DNA from: Cunninghamella blakesleeana
Lineage: Eukaryota; Mucoromycota; Mucoromycetes; Mucorales; Cunninghamellaceae
Direction: 5' to 3'
Assembly (NCBI GenBank): GCA_017871115.1
Contig: JAFCIZ010000001.1
Location: 7,376,001-7,440,000 of the forward strand
DNA: 64,000 nt
The notes under the pieces were generated by a model. The model ran no database searches and was not told where the DNA came from. It saw only the letters and a program-made list of their open reading frames with translations. Shown here in pieces: positions 1-12,600 of this stretch. Position numbers and translations under genes: made by a program. How positions within the stretch are numbered: position 1 is the stretch's first letter; each line of letters opens with the position of its first letter.

Positions 1-65
1 TACCAAATATAGAAACTAATCTGAAACTTGGTTATATTTTTTATTTACTTAATATTATTTTATAG

Positions 66-395
66 CCTTGGTTACTTGAATATCTTGATCAACAATTTTC
101 TACAGCTACAGAAAATACAAATAACAATGATACGAATGAAAATAATCATCATCAAGCATCAATCGCCATTACTCAAGAAGAGTCAAAGAATCATAAATCA
201 ATCATGATTAGTACTTCTTCTAAAACCAACCATGACACAATTTTATCCAAAACTTCCATCATTACTACATCAACAGGCTCTTTATCTAAAAAAATGACAG
301 CACCTCATCTAATCAGACGTGTCGACACTTGCCAAGATTCAACCAAAAAACCATTCATTGCTTTAAATTCAATCTTTAATTCATCTGAACGTTAA
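66..395 (+). CDS. 3' end of an unidentified protein-coding gene (left-truncated)
   Basis: An open frame runs to TAA at 393–395 and encodes a low-complexity Asn/Ser/Thr-rich tail; it begins with PWLLEYLDQQ and ends IFNSSER. The upstream part lies outside the window. A TAG at 63–65 shows that the frame does not simply continue leftward, so an intron acceptor is needed. Two acceptors are possible: after 65, or after the tacag at 101–105. The second is phase-compatible with a short open stretch at 3–30 followed by GT at 31. I do not recognise the family, and the tail has no motif I can name. It could be the disordered C-terminus of a regulatory protein, but that is only a guess. Confidence 0.4.
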   Translation, partial: PWLLEYLDQQFSTATENTNNNDTNENNHHQASIAITQEESKNHKSIMISTSSKTNHDTILSKTSIITTSTGSLSKKMTAPHLIRRVDTCQDSTKKPFIALNSIFNSSER

Positions 396-577
396 AATAA
401 CATCGATAACAACAACGACAAAAACAACTACAACTATAATAATAATAAAAAGCATCATCATCATTAAATAAAAAAGCAACATAAAAAAAATCATTATACA
501 TTATTCATTATACATACTATCACACATTCTATTGTACATAATAATCAACTACATACATCATTTTCAACATATTTACC

Positions 578-614
<37 letters not shown>

Positions 615-1353
615 CAACTCTTAATCTCTTATCATACTATTCTTGAAAGCACATTATACCTACTATTTTGCTTGACATAACTTGTTAATGCAATAATACT
701 TTAATATGTGTATATCGATTAATATTAATTTATATATATTGGGATAAGCAGTTATAAGAATAATCAGTATACTAATTTTAATAAACTTATGAATATATAT
801 ATATTTTTTTTTACAAAAAAAAAGAAATTATACTATGTCTCACTATCATTTATTAATGTTTGTTTATTTAAATTCTAATAAAGATTCTTTTTTTTTTTTT
901 TTTGTATATAAAACCCAACCATTCTATGTACCCCTACGTAGTTCCTCATCTACTATATACATAAAAATATTCTCACATACAGTTGAGAGATATATTGTTT
1001 ATAAAATGATAAAAAATAGAAGAAATGAATAGTAAAGTTCTATGATAAAAGTAGACATTTGATGACTTTTATATATGTAACTCGATATTTATTTATGAAC
1101 TAGTAAATAAATAAATAAAAACGATGATAAAACATTTATTTTTATTTTATTTTAAAAAAATGATTACTAAAGGCTAACATTTCTTCATTCAATTAAAAAA
1201 AAAAAAAGTATTTATATAATTACAAATCAATAACTTTTTATTTATAATAAGAATTTGAAAAAAACACAATAACTATAATACTAGTCTTTTAATTACAATA
1301 AATATATTACTACAGTTTTTTTTTTAATAACAATATACAAAGAAATTATTTTT
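396..1353. other. Convergent intergenic region, no gene seen
   Basis: This is shared 3' flank between the left-edge gene and HSP104. It is almost entirely A/T with several AATAAA-like words and poly-T tracts. Short open frames here, such as 835–1032, are low-complexity and lack splice or codon support. Confidence 0.6.
580..611. repeat. (AT)n microsatellite
   Basis: About 32 bp of uninterrupted alternating AT, in the 3' flank of the left-edge gene. Confidence 0.9.
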
Positions 1354-4139
1354 TTAATCCATATCATCAATAGCCATATCATCATCGGATTCTTGTGGTT
1401 CTTCTACTTCATAATCAGACTCTGCTTCATGATTTCTTGATATTTCAATACTATTATGAGAATTAACGCCAACATGAGCAACTTCATTGTTTCTTACACC
1501 ACCATCTAAGATTAATTTTGCTAATTTATTAAGTACTTGCTGTTGTATTAAACGATTCAATGGACGACCACCTAAGCAAAAAATAAAAAGAAAAAAAAAA
1601 AAGGTGAGTACCAAAGGTCTGATAACTATACTTATTTAATTCCTTATAATTTATTTTATTTTTATTTATTTTTCTTACCTAAAAGAAGATCATAGCCTTT
1701 TTCGCCAAGCCAAATCTTAGCCTCAGGAGATACGTCAAGTGTGATTTTACGATCAGCTAGTCTTCCTTCAATTTCTTTTAGTCGAATATCCACAATTTCA
1801 GTAATATTACGCTGAGTTAATCTGTTGAAAATAACAAGTTCATCGATACGATTGGTGAATTCAGGACTAAAGTGTTTTCGTACAATTTGGAAGATCTGTT
1901 CCTTCAATACAATTGAATCAGTAGAGATATTAGTTGTTTCAGCTAATAAATGAGCACCTAAATTGGAAGTCATCACCACAATTGTATTTCTAAAGTTGAT
2001 CATTCTTCCTTTAGAATCATGAATAAATCCTTCGTCCAAGATTTGGAGTAGTATATTAGCAACATCTCTGTGAGCTTTTTCCAATTCATCCAATAATACA
2101 ATAGAAAATGGTTTCCTACGAACTTGTTCGAAAAGACCACCATCCTCATGTCCTACATAACCTGGAGGAGCACCAATTAATTTAGCCACACTATGTTGTT
2201 CCATCAATTCACTCATATCAATACGGATCAAAGCCTTTTCGTCATTGAATAAAAACTCAGCTATTGTTTTACATAAGAGAGTTTTACCAGTACCAGTTGG
2301 ACCCAAAAACATAAAGCTTGCTAAAGGTTTGTTTGGATTTTGTAAACCAGCCTTAGATAATCGAATAGCATCACAAACTGATTTGACAGCTTGGTCTTGG
2401 CCCACAACATATTTTTTAATTTCTGTTTCCAAATGTAATAATTTTTCACGTTCACTCTTTGCTAAGTTTTGTACAGGAATACCAGTCCAGCGAGAAACGA
2501 CTTCCATGATTTGTTCAGGTCGGACCACTTCTGTAAGTAAATTGTCAGCAGCGGCTTGAGAAGGATCTTGAGCTTCTTTTTGTTTTTCAGCTTGTAACTT
2601 TGCAATTTTTTCTTCAGTATTTGGAATAGCATAATATTCAATATCAGCAGCAGTAGCTAAATCATATTGATTTTTGGCTTCAATCGCTTTACTCTTGAGT
2701 TGTTCTAATTTTTGTTTTAAATCACGAATTTCATCCAATCTTCCTTTTACCATATCATATTTCAATCTCAAAGGTTTTAATTGCTCTTGAATATCAGCCA
2801 TTTGTTCACGTACTTTGTTTAATCTTTCTTGAGAATCCTTGTTATTTTTTTCTTTTGCTAATGCTGTTGCTTCAATTTCCAATTGGAAATGTTTTCTTTC
2901 CAGCATATCGATTTCTTCAGGTTTAGAATCCAATTGTACTCTTGTACTTGCAGCAGCTTCATCAATTAAATCAATGGCTTTATCAGGTAAAAACCGAGCA
3001 GAAATATATCTATCAGAAAGTTGAGCAGCGGCCACTAAAGCAGAGTCAGTAATTTTAACACCATGATAACTTTCATATCTTTCTTTAAGACCACGTAAAA
3101 TAGAGATGGTAGCAGCTACAGAAGGTTCACCTACGTCTACTTTTTGGAATCGACGTTCAAAAGCAGGATCTTTTTCAATTTCACGGTATTCAGTTAAAGT
3201 AGTAGCACCAATACAACGTAATTCACCACGAGCCAATAGCGGCTTGAGTAAATTGGCAGCATCCATACTTCCTTCACCCTTACCAGCACCTAAAACAGTA
3301 TGTATTTCGTCAATAAATAAAATAACACCTTCTTCAGATTCTTTAACTTCGTTTAATACAGCTTTAAGACGTTCTTCAAATTCACCTCGATATTTAGCAC
3401 CGGCAATTAAAGCACCCATATCCAAAGAGAATAATTTACATTGTAAAGATTCAGGTACATCCTTTTCAACAATACGTCTAGCTAAACCTTCAACGATAGC
3501 TGTTTTACCAACCCCAGGTTCACCAATCAAGACAGGATTATTCTTTGTACGTCTTGCTAATACTCTTATTGTTCTTAAAATTTCCATGTCTCTACCAATA
3601 ACTGGATCCAATTTTCCGCTTTGAGCCATAGCCGTTAAATCGATAGCATATTTACTAAGAGAATCGTAAACCGCTTCTGCATTTTTACTTTCTACCCGTT
3701 TATTACCACGTACTTGACTAACAGCATTTTCAAGAGCCTTTTTTGTTACACCAGCATCCTTCATAGGTTGGAAAGTAGCTGCTTCATCTGCTAATCCAAG
3801 TATGATATGATCGATGGAAATAAAAGAATCTTTTTGATTTTTCATATGCTTTTGGGCATGTTGTAAAAGTTTACCGGTTTGAGGAGATATACTAACATCC
3901 ATAGGAGGAGGATCTTGTGTTGGTAGTTGAACTACTTGTTTTTTATAACCGCGTTCTACCAGTTGAGCTTCTACACCAGTCTTTTCTAAAATACTTTTAA
4001 ATAAAGATTGACCTTCTGTGTCATCAAATAAAGCACAAGCAAGATGTGCTGGCATCAACTGTGTATTTCCATATGATCTTGCTAGACTTTGAGCTTGTCC
4101 TAAAGCTTTTTCAACCTTGTCAGTAAATTCCATATTCAT
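1354..4139 (-). CDS. HSP104: Hsp104/ClpB-type disaggregase
   Basis: A hexameric AAA+ ATPase that extracts polypeptides from aggregates with Hsp70. There are two exons, 4139–1679 and 1571–1354; the intron 1678–1572 is phase 1 and joins GYDLLLG to GRPLNRLIQ. The product is 892 aa, close to the usual ~900. The Clp N-domain is residues ~1–150. NBD1 has Walker A GEPGVGKT at 206–213 and Walker [15 protein letters not shown] coiled-coil middle domain lies at ~400–540. NBD2 has GPTGTGKT near 615 and LLDELEKAH. The acidic tail ends [10 protein letters not shown], resembling the cytosolic Hsp104 tail that docks TPR co-chaperones, and no mitochondrial presequence is visible, so I call Hsp104 rather than Hsp78. 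The start is the first Met of [13 protein letters not shown]; Met3 is an alternative. Confidence 0.97.
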
Positions 4140-4310
4140 TGTGGTATTGTTTTATTTTATTATAAAATATAAATAATAGTAAATTGTTTATGTTGTTTGA
4201 ATGGAGTGTATATCAATAAGAATAATAAGTTTAATATATATTTATATAAATGCTTAATAGAAAGGTAAAAAAGAAGAAAAAAAAAAAAGGTTAAACAAAA
4301 AGAGCAGGGT

Positions 4311-4376
4311 TTTTATACAAAATTATGCAAAAGGAAAGAAATGTGTCGAAATAACTGGAGCACACCAGAATATTCT
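4311..4376 (-). promoter_or_regulatory. HSP104 core promoter: TATA-like box plus heat-shock element
   Basis: On the minus strand a TATAAAA occupies 4317–4311, about 170 nt upstream of the HSP104 ATG. About 50 bp further upstream, 4367–4376 reads AGAATATTCT, a perfect nGAAnnTTCn pair. Heat-shock factor is known to bind inverted GAA units. Only two perfect units are present, so binding strength is uncertain. Confidence 0.5.
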
Positions 4377-4700
4377 TTAAATTTAAATTTACTCTCCGCT
4401 ATTTTTTTTTTTTCTATTTTTCTTTTACTATACGTAAAAACGTTTATCCTTAACTGAGACATGTGCACCCTTCTTTAAAATGATTATCCCCAGCAGTTAT
4501 TTTTAAAAATGGTATTATTTTTTATTTTATAAAATAGTACGATTTTTTTTTTATATCGATTGATTTATAAGATAATATGCTCAGAATAATAATAATAAAA
4601 AAAAAATTGAATCGTCTCCTTTTTCTTTTTACCCTATAAGTACATATACTTTTTTTTTAATGAAAGATACTCTGAACGCATAAAATAAAATAGTATTTAC

Positions 4701-4710
4701 TGAATATTCA
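4701..4710 (-). promoter_or_regulatory. Second GAATATTC heat-shock-like site upstream of HSP104
   Basis: TGAATATTCA is a second perfect nGAAnnTTCn pair, 562 nt upstream of the HSP104 ATG. It could arise by chance in AT-rich DNA, but two copies in one heat-shock promoter support function. Confidence 0.35.
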
Positions 4711-5503
4711 AATACATACATATATTTCAAATCAAATATTCATGCTCAATATAAAGATGTAAATTTCTTGACTGATACATGGTCAATCTGCTTGATGTTT
4801 TAACATAACATTAATATAATCATTTTCTATATAAATAAGTTAATTTTTAATGGATTCTCTTGATTATTGATTTGTTAAATATTCTTGTTCAATTAAATGC
4901 TTATATTTTAATTAATTATTTTATTTTATTCTCTCGTAGCTGTTTATTATAATTATTTTTAAAAAAATAAAGAATAGTCCATTCATTTTATTTAGCATAA
5001 ATTCAAAATAAAAAATAGAGACGGCGTTTAAATTTTTATTAAAAAATCAAGTTAAAAATTTTATATCACTTTTGTATATCTTTCAGAGGAAACTAATGAA
5101 ACTACACAAAATGGATTGAAAGATTCGAAGGATACAAAAGGGATAAATGTTTTTTTTTTTCAACTTAATGATTGAAACAAACAAAAAAGAATTAATAACA
5201 CATTGGTTTTATATCTCTATCATACGCGTAAATTCTACATGGGTATTAAATAGAAAGGTATTATTTCAATTATATACATTATTTTTCTTCTTAATTTATT
5301 TTTAATTGCACACAATAGCTCAGACAACAAAAATAATAATATATTCAACGACAATCCTATCTATTCAATCTACCAGCATCTTTCTAATAACCACACTCAT
5401 ATAATCTTTGATATCATTAACATAGAGTACTAACCATTATAATACACAAAATAACTATATATAATTTTTCATCAACGTCTTCAATCCACTTGATGCTAAA
5501 TAA

Positions 5504-5540
<37 letters not shown>

Positions 5541-6000
5541 TTCACTTTCAAGTAGTCATTCGGCTCATACTTCCTCAATAATTTTTAAGTCTAAATTATA
5601 GACAAATAGTGAAAAAAATAAGCATCAAGTTAATTAGAGTTTTTTAAAAAAAAATAATTAAATCGGATGAATTAGAACAGTGGCATAAGTTTAACGGTTA
5701 AAAATTGGAAACAAGTTGATTTTTTGACACTAATTAATAACACCTAAAAATTCTGAAAATAAAGCAAGATTATCGGATCAACAATAGAATCAACAATAGA
5801 GATCGGGAAGATCATAAAAATATATCAAGGGAATATTATGTAGTATGTTATTGGTCGTTTTGCAAAATATAGCTTAAATAATATCATCAAAAAAAAGGCA
5901 GCCAGACATGATTGAACGATAAGGGCAAAATATTTTATAAACATTGTTGTTAATACTATTGTGTATTATTATTGGCTTACACTCATATAATTGAAATATG

Positions 6001-6032
<32 letters not shown>

Positions 6033-7781
6033 AAAACGCATTTAGTAGAAACAGCCTGTTCAACATAATATTATAGTCAAGCTTTGTATAGATACTTTCT
6101 TTTTTTTTTTTCAATAAGAGTAATTTTTGATTATCGCTATTATTTTAAAATTTTTATTACTATATATTTATTTTTATTTTTATTTTTTGTTTATATATTG
6201 TATTTATATTTGGTCATCTTCGTATTGAGTTACTTTCTCATCAAATCGAATGCTTACACTATTTACTCCACAGCTTTTTCAAATATTTCTTTTTTTGGAT
6301 AGACTAAGCATACGATCGATCGTTTATATATAAACATAAAAAAAGTTCCTGTTTCACTATTATTACTTTTTTTTTCCCTTAGGGGATAGTTCATAGGGGT
6401 TTTTCATCGAAATCGATCAAAAAATAAGTAGATAAACAGATGTATAAAAATAAAAATAATTTATAAAAATCGAATAAAAAAAAAACAAACAAACAAAAAC
6501 TGATCAAGGAGTAAACTAGATGATGTATGTAGAACATCCCTAAGCACCTACTGTTTACAAAAATGTTCATATTATTCAATTGAGAAAAAAAAAATTCTAG
6601 TTTGTTATTATAAGAATAAAATGTATGTACGTACAAAGAGTTGTAAAAACAAAATAAAAATCAAGGGTTATTACGGATTATCATATGAAAAATATACATA
6701 CACGTTTTCTAACAACAGAAAAAAAAGAAAGAAAAATCCTGATATTTAGTTTAGTATATTAGAAAGAATCAGAACATTAAAAAAGATCAGTTGACTACGC
6801 ATAGTTATTTATTTATTTATTATGTAAAATGGTAATCGTGATATGATGATCACTTTATAATTTATTGTTGATCACTATTATCGAAAAAGAATTATAACCA
6901 ATTATTATATCACGCTTTAAATTGTATAATGGATATAAAATAGTTACCTTTTTTATTACAAAAATATCTAATTGATCTAATAAAAGATGGAATTATACTG
7001 AATTGTTTATTGAGTTCATTTTTTGTTCTTCATATTGTAATATGATGTTATTGCGTGATCCATTATATAACAAAATGTAGGTTGAATTAAAGGTTGTAAA
7101 AGTGTTTCAGTTTTGTCGATGTAGCAGAGGGGAAACTATTGCTGTCACAAACTTATCAGTAATTACTTTTGTGTATATCATTCGCATTCTGCTTTTTCCT
7201 TTAGATGATTCAAGTGTCACTTCGACATCATATAAGGGAGATTTTTATTTACTTTGTATCCATTTATTCTTGTAATATTCATCATATGCCTTTATTCATA
7301 TTTTTCAATGGTTGCTAGAAGTGAGTGTCAGGATAAGTAATCATCATTAGTTATTGTTAATGGAAGTAGAAATATAGATATGTTTTTCAAGATTTACACT
7401 AATAGTAATAGCATGAATAGGCTATAATATTCACGGTCGACATTGTTAACTTATTATATCAACTAATGATGATCTGTACAATTGTTGTTATACGCGTGTA
7501 AATCCCATTAAAAACATGCATTCATTTAAAACAACACGTCCAAGTCGAAATATTAATTAATAGTTGCTATTGTATCTATTGCTGCTGTCCTTTAATAAAG
7601 GAAGTGGCATCATAATTTGCTTTAATTATTATATTCAATTTTATTTTGTTTACTTATAAATCACTATAAAATATTCTAATACCTTGTAAAGTTGCATATT
7701 GAAATTTTTTTTTATATTAATTTTACGCTTTTTAAAATGAAATATATTTAAAGATAGTGTTAGCAATAAGCGTTATAGTTT

Positions 7782-7786
7782 ATTAC

Positions 7787-7847
<61 letters not shown>

Positions 7848-7907
7848 TATTATTGTTATTGTTATTGTTATTATTATTATTATTGTTATTATTATTATTT
7901 ATATCTA
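7782..7907. repeat. (TTA)n microsatellite with TTG interruptions
   Basis: About 125 bp of TTA/TAT repeats, with TTG-interrupted units towards the right end. It is the longest simple repeat in the gene desert. Confidence 0.9.
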
Positions 7908-9663
7908 TTATTTTTTATTGATACTTCAAGTATTTTTTTTTCTCTTTTCCTAAAGTTTTGAATGAGGCTCTAGTAATATATTGATATAATGAATCTGCCA
8001 GTTATTTTTTTAGTCGTTGATATTCATTATTATGAACAGTGCATAGTACAAAATATAAGATATGTTTTATAAGAATGAAGTGAAAAAATAAATAAAAATT
8101 ATCAAGTAATAACACTAGAAATTATTATTAATATTGTTAAACAAAAAAAGACTGAGAGAGAGAATTAAAAGAACTAAAAAAAAATAAAAAGATTTTTTTA
8201 AAAAAATGGCGGCTTTAAAAAATTTACCTTTCACTCTCTCTCTGTTTTTTTCACCCCTTTCCTTTTTTATTTTTTTTTTTAATATATAACAAAATACAAT
8301 ATACTGAAAACCTCTATACGACTAGTATTTATAAAAAATACAAAAACATATTTTTTTTATTCAAATAATTATTTTTAGTAAATAACTTCTTTATACAGAC
8401 AATAAAACTTTTAAATATTAAAATAAAACCTCATTATAAAACCTCAAAAATAGATTAACTCTATGCAAGTTTGATCAACTTCAAACATAAAAACAGCATA
8501 ATAGATCTATTATGTCAAAGATAAATTCAATGCTATTGAAAATATCCACAAAATAACTATTTACAATTGCGACATATTAATTTATGGAGAAGTTCAATAA
8601 AAACCTATATTCTTATAATGTCAAGTACGTACGTGATAAATACTATTTAGTGAATAGAATAAACGCTGGAAACATATATATATAAACGAGAACTTGCTAT
8701 AAACTTTATCATATTTGCATTTTTTATTTTTTTTAATAGGGTGAACTAATAAAACGTATGTAAATAATCATTAAAGTCCTCTCGAGCGCTAAAATCAATA
8801 TCTAGCGTTTTTATATAAAAGTACAACTTTTTTAAATTAAAATAATATAAACAAATAAAGCTGTATATATATAGTAACGAAGACTCTAATGTTTTTGTTA
8901 TTTTATTTTATTTATGCAAATAGCATTAATAGTGGATGTAATGCAAGATATGGTTGTTAGGAATGTATACAATGAATCAAGATATAATAAATCTCAGAGC
9001 AATAGTAATTGGATCAACGATACTATACTATAATAAAGTTTGAAGAAAAATAATACAAACATGACACATAAACGCACACTCCCCTACATACTTTAAAACA
9101 TACAAAATAAATGAATTTTTTCTACTAGTTTCAATCTAAAAGAAAAAAAAATTCCTATATATATACCATTATTATTATCAACATTATTTGTGATCGAATA
9201 CACACACTACTGCAACAATTTTAATGAGGAAAATATCTTTTAACTAAATATGATTAGCAAAAAAAAAAAAAAAAAAAAAACCAGGTACTCTAAGATAAAA
9301 AAAATCCTACATATGGGGATCTTGATGATGGGCACTCGTTTAAAATCGGTTTTAGAATTGTATCACATTGTAACCTTGTATCTTTGTCAAACAATGAAAA
9401 GCTATAATCACACAAACGATGTCACGATACTAAATTAGAATTGAAAAATAATCATGCGAATTATAATAAAAAAATCGCTAACGTATCAATAAAGAAACAA
9501 TAAAGGTAATAAATAATCATATTAAAAAAAAAAAAAAAAAAAAAAAAACAATAAGAGATAAAAAATTAAACAGGAAAAAAAAAACAAGAGGATTTTTATT
9601 TAATATATACAAGAAAATAATAATAAAACAATTAAACTAATAAAACAAATGGTATTTTTTTTT

Positions 9664-12600
9664 TTAGTAAAAGTCTATAAAAGCACGTAAACTTCTAACA
9701 GAGAAGCGTTTACTTTGGCTACGCTTATGTCTTTGATCAGCGGTAATATCTTCACCTGGCCAACCTTGCCAAATAGATTTAGGATCAGTAACTTCACCAG
9801 AAACAATTAAAGTATGTTCTAATAAAGTAGTATCTTCACGCATACGAGCACCGGATAATAAACGGGAACCAGATCTAAGAACTGAACCAGCACCAACTCT
9901 TAAAGGATTAAGTGAAAATTGACCACGTGAATTTAAGTGACAAACTAAGGATGCTTCATCTACACCAACGTCATCTTCAATAGTAACTAAATCAGCTTCA
10001 GTCATCATTGGATCACCACCATTAGGATAAAGACAAACACGTTTACCAATATTTGAACCTAATCCACGGAAGAAAGCAACTAACCAACCAGAACCAGTGA
10101 TTAAATTTAATATATCATGGCGCATGGCTTGTTGGATAGTGATATGGAATTGCCATCTTTGACAATAAGAAGATAAATCCCAGTTATAAGAACCTTGCTT
10201 ACGACGACCAAATAATGCCCACTTCATACCAATTTCAAAGGATAAAGATAAAAAGGCTAATAAAGTGACAAGGACAGATACGACAGCAAAAATAATAATG
10301 AATGTTACACCTTCGCGATTACCTTCAAATAATCTATACACATTTCTATCTTCAGCGTGGTTATTATAATGATAATATTCAGCAAGAGAAGCAACTTGAA
10401 TAGCAGAAGTTACAGGAACAGACCAATAACAGGTACCAATCACTTGCATGATAAAGTTATAAGGAACAAGAATCCATAAAGGTGCGACAAAATAATTAGC
10501 TTTACGTTGATAGAAGGCACGACCAAAGGGTGTTACGGTATCGTCTTCAGGATATTGGCCTTTTTCATTATAATCTTGTGCATCACCATCACTAAATTTA
10601 TAAGCGTTACCACCACGAGAACCAACCCATGTAGATCCAGCTGACATTTTGAAATGTTTTTTTAATAAACCACCAGATCCAAGTACAGCTTTACGCCCAA
10701 TATGACAGCCGGGTAAAAGAACACAACGATCAGCAACCATAGCACCATCACCAACTGTGACAGGAGCAGATTCAACAGCATCAGAACAAAGAACATGAGA
10801 TCTTGAACCAAAGACGACATCATCACCAATAGTTAATAAATCATATTCAATAATACGAAGACCACTGCCTGGCCAGTAAACACGTTTACCAATTTTGGCA
10901 CCAAGAAGACGATATATAATACTAACCAATTCATAATGGGTACCAATACGTTTTGTTACACCGTGGAAATCACCACCTGGCAATAATTTTTCCATCAACC
11001 AATACTTCATTAAAGACAATTGATCACGTCGTCGAGGTCCAGCTCTGAATTTACCAATGACTAATCGTTTGAAGATGATTACAGCAAAAAGATAAACAAA
11101 GGGAACGATATTATCACGTACTACTACAGCCAAGAAATGATAACCAACACGTTCAGGTTCAGCAAAGTAAAGGATGACTTCAGTAAATTGATTAGCGGTT
11201 TTATTTTCAAAGAAAACTTCTCTTGTAAGAAGATAGATTACACCAATCCATGGGATATAGGAAATAAAATTAATGATAACGATAATGGGCCAACCAACCA
11301 ACAATTGGAAAAGCATGTGGGGTTGAGGGAAGTTAGTACGACATAAATCAGCATAAGCCATACCTTCAGGTGTATCAACATGAGCAGAACCGCCAGTTTT
11401 GATATCATGGGAATGGGAGGAAGTTAAAGGACCCATTACAGTACCGGAAGGAAGATGTGAACCAGAAGCTACAGTGGATTTAAGGCCGACAACACAATTG
11501 TTACCAACTACAATTTCATTTAAATTCATATGACCTTTGGATAAAGAAAAGGGGCGGACGGAACAGTTATCAAAAGAACAACCATCACCAATAGTTACTA
11601 AATCAAATTCTTGAATATCAGCATGAATATCTACTACACAATTACGACCTACTTTAGCGCCCATCATACGAAGGTACCAACAATACCATGAAGGATTGGT
11701 TTTAAAGATACCACGACCAGCAACTCTTGTCACTTGATGAACAAACCACCAACGTAAATAATATTGACCCCATAATGGATAACGACCAGCACGATATCTA
11801 CCAATAATAACCCATTTACAAAGAATGGCAAAGAAAGGGAAGATAAAAGCAGTGGATAATCTTGCAATTAATAAAGCCAAGCACAATTGTACTAATCGAG
11901 TGATATGATCATGTGTTCTATCCCAACTAGCAGCTAAAGCAACTAATAAATTAGCAAACAAGAACCAACTTCCACAAATACGAAGAGGGCGTAAAAGATA
12001 AACAGCAGAGGATTGAACGAAAAGAGGGAAAAAGCCGAAGGGGTTTTTAGCACCACTAGGGGCTCTTTTAGCCATACGTTCTTTATAAGCATCACTATTA
12101 AGATCTTGGTCAGCTTCATTATCACCATCATCACCACCAAGTGCAGAAAGACCCAAAGTAAGAATAGGATGGTTTTTATCAATTTTATCACGACAAAAGT
12201 TAGCTAAACCAAGAGGAGTACGTTTATCATCATCGTAAAGAGCAGTAACCGGCACTACTACATTTAACTTGGAACGGATTTGTGAAATTAAGAAGCCGCT
12301 TTTTAAGGAATTACCACCATATTCAAAGAAATCGCCATTTAAAGGGAATTGTGGCGTACCATCAGGAGCCTTCATGCCAAGAACATGGGCAAAAATATCA
12401 CGTAAAGCCAAAGCAATAGGATCATTTGTTTCTTCTTGACCATCTTGACCAGCAAGTTTTTGAAGATTTTCTTCATCGACGGTACCATCGTTATTATGAA
12501 TGATTTGGTCCACAATGACAATTCGTTTAGGTAAAGCATAATCATGAAGTTGTGTTTGTAAATAAAGATGAAGTTGTTTGGCTAAACCTTCTACATTATG

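Larger units (their letters stand above)
4140..9663. other. 5.5-kb gene desert
   Basis: No open frame here has plausible codon use, spliceable neighbours or a recognisable domain. The frames at 6084–6302, 6391–6636 and 9250–9438 are homopolymer-driven. I found no tRNA A/B boxes and no 5S or U6 sequence by eye. The left ~600 bp should hold the HSP104 promoter. The right end is the 3' flank of the NRPS-like gene. The middle contains TTA microsatellites and scattered slightly GC-richer patches (e.g. 7080–7560) that I cannot assign. Confidence 0.55.

Noticed and set aside
3106..3624. 172-codon open frame on the plus strand
   Set aside because: Exact antisense of HSP104 coding sequence, with no independent domain or splice signals. 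The same applies to 2245–2559 and 2839–3024.
5680..5720. tRNA-like A box (AGTGGCATAAGTTTAACGG)
   Set aside because: No matching B box or foldable arms nearby. No tRNA was supportable anywhere in the window.
6084..6302. Possible small membrane protein
   Set aside because: Phe/Tyr/Ile run produced by T-rich DNA. The same pattern appears in many intergenic frames (22526–22708, 51804–52062, 52127–52312).
7782..7907. CRISPR-like or structured array
   Set aside because: It is a plain TTA microsatellite without spacers. CRISPR arrays are not expected in a fungal nucleus.
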